A DNA stretch of 64,000 nucleotides from Sclerodactyla briareus (Eukaryota > Echinodermata > Holothuroidea > Dendrochirotida > Sclerodactylidae), in NCBI GenBank assembly GCA_026419785.1, contig JAODTK010005681.1, positions 186,001 through 250,000 on the forward strand. The letters run 5' to 3'. This document shows positions 61,146 to 64,000 of the stretch, piece after piece; within the stretch, counting starts at the first letter, position 1, and each line of letters begins with the position of its first letter. The notes beneath the pieces were generated by a model, which was given only the letters and a program-made list of their open reading frames with translations, made no database searches and was not told the DNA's origin. The position numbers and the translations under genes were made by a program.

Positions 61146-61618
61146 AGCACGATTCCCCGCATGCGGCAAGATTCCCTGACAATCAGGTCTCGCCATATAC
61201 CAATGACTCAGTCAGCAGTGCACTTCCAAGGTTCTAAAGGTTTAAAATTTTGTAGGGGGCAGGGCATTTTACAGTTATCCAAATTTGAGATGTTAAACTT
61301 CAATTTGGCATGTTTGAATAATCCATAGGCCTACCCATCCAATTTTAAGTAATTGATTTGGGGCTGGGGGAGTGTGGGGCAATGTGGTGTGCGGGTGTGG
61401 TGGGTTGGGTGTCCCTGTTAGTGTTAGGGTGTAGGCTGTGTGCACACCCTCCCACCACCTGCCCCCCCCCCCTTCCTACTCTACCAGCTATAAACATACT
61501 AAGAAAATGAAAAGTATGGATTGTTCAATTATGCCCACTTTTGTCTCCATACATAGGCTACAATAGTGCAACACTGCAGCATCATTTTCTCTAACCCATC
61601 ATTATGGTTTAGGTATTG
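58718..61618 (+). repeat. 2.9-kb direct duplication, copy 2
   Basis: It is collinear with 53155-56085. It is missing many single bases in short runs relative to copy 1, but has a 44-base poly-G (61100-61143) where copy 1 has only GGAGGGGGGTGGG (55592). The sequence AACATACTAAGAAAATG near 61493 marks a local divergence at the right end. Confidence 0.95.
61100..61143 (+). repeat. 44-base pure poly-G
   Basis: Uninterrupted G run inside duplication copy 2, absent from copy 1 at the homologous site. As at 36203-36254, it is followed by GCAAG. Confidence 0.9.
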
Positions 61619-61714
61619 CATAATTTAGGGTAATTTTGTTCGTTGTGGGTGTTAATGTGAATAAAAGGAACATCATTCACCACTAACTTTAATTACTTCT
61701 TGTGTTCTTTTGAG

Positions 61715-61865
61715 TTTCCTTGGACTGAACGTCGGCGAACTGTCATGGTCCATGAACAAAAATACAGTACACCGTCCAATCGCGAATTCTCATGTTTATA
61801 TGAGGCCAGAACGGAAGAAAATAGTACTGAAAATTGATTCCTCAGAAGAAAACGTTGATCCTCAG
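61715..61865 (+). CDS. candidate internal exon, unidentified
   Basis: A long pyrimidine-rich acceptor (TACTTCTTGTGTTCTTTTGAG) and a donor (CTCAG/GTAATG) bound 151 bases open in one frame. It reads FLGLNVGELSWSMNKNTVHR, then PERKKIVLKIDSSEENVDPQ. Phase is 2 in and 0 out. The charged C-terminal half and codon structure look genuine. It lies just outside the 2.9-kb duplicate, and no partner exon was found. I do not recognise the protein. Confidence 0.4.
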
Positions 61866-61869
61866 GTAA

Positions 61870-62385
61870 TGATTAAGCTAACCGTACTACTCGCTTAATC
61901 CTAAGAGAATGAGTGACGTTGAAGAGACAAACGAACCTACCTAAACATATATAAACTTATATTGTACTTAGGCAGTCTCCTCTAAACTGTAGGTGTGGTG
62001 AAAATGGTTGATGAATGACCAAGAGTATAATAGTAACATTAAAGCCTTGAAATGACAATGGCTAAGTGAATGTTGAAAACAAGCCTATTAACTGAACCGA
62101 TGCTCATGTAAAGTAGGCGGAAGAGAGAGTGGAGTCTAACCGCATGTGATGCCAGATCAGTAGAATGTCAGCTTATACAAAAAGTCTTTGTTCTCAACCT
62201 TAGTAGATGATTACTCAGCGTTATATCATGGTTTTTGGAAAGTTGGTGTTGTAGTGAATCCAATGGAAGAGGTTATTAAATGACTATATGTCAAAATGCT
62301 ACAAGTAGCTCCCCTCTAGGTGTTTGTTAAACAAAACAATCGACAACGTAATATGCCACAACAATGTGCGCAACTATTGCGATGC
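61870..62385. other. no confident gene; possible Ty3/Gypsy 3' flank
   Basis: This lies 3' of the minus-strand pol remnant and could include its polypurine tract and LTR. A purine run AGAGGGGAGC occurs near 62318 on that strand. No second LTR is visible to confirm it. Confidence 0.35.
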
Positions 62386-64000
62386 TCAACACTGTCGACA
62401 TTGTAACATAACGCTGGGCAATGTACCCGTCTCCTGACTGTAGTCTTTCGAACGGGGGGGAACTGTCCTTTTCTGGATAACGATGGTGAATTGAGGAGGG
62501 TAATGGTGCAACTGATTATTGCTTTTGCGTGGTGCTTGTTCCCTTAGTGCTGGTGACCGATGATGTCTCCTGTGTTGTGTCGTAGGTTGTGGGTGTGTGG
62601 ATGGTGTATGCGTTGGTGTTGAATGAATCGGAGACAGTAGCTGTGGCTTTAGGCGTCCATGGATAGTTTTCATGCTTGTTTCGCAATCCACATGAAGAAA
62701 CTCCTTGGCGCTACGTTTAAAGCACCGGGTAGCGGTCCCATGGTAATGTGGTTGAAGTTGGTTTCGTACTACCACCCCGCGTCTACCCGTATCCAAACAT
62801 GAGTGCAGAGTTGAAGGTCCTTATGAACTTACTTTCCGTGTTGTTGGTCTCGTCAGGCTGGGCAAGGTTGATCAGTTGACGCCGAAGACGATCGACAAAG
62901 TTCCCACTGATCTTGATGCATTTCGTTCCAGTGTGGGGGGATGCAACAAGTCCGCGGGAATGCTAGGGGTTCGAACCGTAAACCATCTCACTGCCGCGCA
63001 CTGGAGATCAATCTTGAGACAGATTCGGATGCCTAGATTACTAGAGCATTGCTTCTGTCTGTCCAGTTGGGTGGGATCCGGTGGGGCCTTGAGTGAAGCC
63101 TTAGTTGGCGATGGAATCGCTCAACCAGACCATTTGTGCAGTCGGATGATATGCCTTAGCCCTGATGCGCTCGGTGCCCAGTAAGATATTCAACTGGCGA
63201 ATAGAAAAAACTCAAACTGTCCACCTCTGTCAGTTGTAATGATGTCCGGCACTCCAAATGGAGGCCTACCCATCGTTGGACGCAGTAAACTTTGCTACTG
63301 TGGCTGCTGAAATTTTTGGAATTGGTATTGCCTCGGGCCATCGAGGTGAATCTTTCCCAATCGTGAGGAGTAGGTGTGACCATCGAGGGTGGCAGCGGAC
63401 CAACTATGTCCATGTGAATGTGCTGGAGCGCTAGTGGGGGGAAGTAGTGGCAGAAGGTACCCAACGGTGTCACTGTGTGACGCTGCACCTTAACTGTTTG
63501 GCACTTCAAACATGTTCGGCAACCACTCTCTGACGTCTTTGTTTATACTGGGGTGCCGATGAATCGCCAGTGAGTAAGCGTTGGGTTGCTCGAATACCCA
63601 GGTGGGAAAGGGAGTGGAAGGGAATCGAACACAGCCCGTCGATCGTTGTCCGGGACATAGGAGATGTTTTACCCTGGAACGTCGCAGATAGGGGGCTTTC
63701 GCTGTGGCGAGAGGAACGTTCTCGAATTGCAGGGAAGAAGATGATTTGCGTAAGTTGGTTAGCTCTCATCATTGAATTGTTGAGATGCCATTTCGGCAAA
63801 GTCGATCTCCGATCGTTGTATACCACTGACCACACCAGATAGTGCGTCCGCGACACATTTTCTTTCCCTGAGATGTACGAAGTCCGTGGTGTACTGTGCA
63901 CAAATCGAGGTGGCGGATTTCTCTTGGTGAATAGCGATTCTTGTCTCGCTGAAAAGGCGTACACTAGTGGCTTGGGGTCCTGTACACTGTGAAGTCTCTC
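62386..64000 (-). mobile_element. Ty3/Gypsy retrotransposon, 3' pol (RNase H to integrase), decayed
   Basis: On the minus strand, from the window edge inward: the end of RNase H (TTDFVHLRERKCVADALS, about 63836-63890), the integrase zinc-binding region (FHSLSHLGIRATQRLL at 63566-63617, then CQTVKVQRHT), the start of the core (HMDIVGPLPPS, about 63395), a second-Asp block TTDRGGQFEF (about 63200-63240), AYHPTAQMV and ERFHRQL carrying the Glu site (about 63105-63165), and the C-terminal RSAKEFLHVDC with RLKP (62600-62720). The order fits Ty3/Gypsy integrase. Several frameshifts separate the blocks, so it is inactive. RT and protease would lie beyond 64000. Confidence 0.85.

Noticed and set aside
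62960-62985. GGGTTCGAACC as a tRNA B box
   Set aside because: It lies within the integrase-coding region and has no A box upstream.
62876-63184. 102-codon + strand frame
   Set aside because: It is the reverse strand of the Ty3/Gypsy integrase core.

Overview
The window looks like nuclear DNA of a metazoan, most likely a marine deuterostome (echinoderm or hemichordate), though no single sequence proves the lineage. It is moderately AT-rich with no operon structure. It holds several classes of animal retroelement (Penelope-like, CR1/L2-like LINEs, Ty3/Gypsy), tRNA-derived SINE-like pieces, many minisatellites and microsatellites, and short exon-like segments with GT-AG signals. Tandem arrays and the two copies of a 2.9-kb duplication show many single-base and homopolymer indels. 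I therefore suspect residual assembly error, which limits how far broken frames can be called biological.

Layout. 1-9 kb: mostly unique DNA, one possible last exon (6564-6721, +) and a recent 482-bp tandem duplication. 9-13.6 kb: a LINE 3' end (+), a decayed Penelope-like element on the minus strand with an altered RT active site and a GIY-YIG-like tail, and a hammerhead-like motif. 14-22.2 kb: tRNA-derived SINE-like pieces, one candidate symmetric exon (16985-17083, +), and a 1.4-kb minisatellite of alternating 23-bp units. 22.2-31 kb: two dispersed repeat families ('B' and a GC hairpin motif), a probable last exon on the minus strand (24207-24429), and a 2.1-kb terminal-inverted-repeat transposon inserted at a TA inside a family-B copy. 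31-36.3 kb: successive satellite-like arrays, G-rich tracts and a 52-base poly-G.

36.9-46.9 kb is the most gene-like part. Six segments on the minus strand between 36899 and 40028 have compatible intron phases and splice signals of varying quality. Three more lie at 45047-45199, 46178-46370 and about 46660-46850. I cannot name the protein, and whether this is one gene or two is open. Satellite arrays of 131, 17 and 33 bp sit in the gap between the two exon groups.

47-52 kb: repeats, three back-to-back perfect hairpins, a LINE 5' remnant with a degenerate 2A-like motif, and a candidate exon (51868-51953, +). 53.1-61.6 kb: a 2.9-kb direct duplication whose copies are 2.6 kb apart, with a LINE RT fragment between them and a 44-base poly-G expansion in only one copy. 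61.7 kb: a candidate exon (+). 62.4-64 kb: the 3' part of a decayed Ty3/Gypsy pol on the minus strand, running off the window.

No bacterial genes, CRISPR arrays or rRNA genes were seen. The exon calls are inferences from reading frame, splice signals and protein-like composition and need transcript support.
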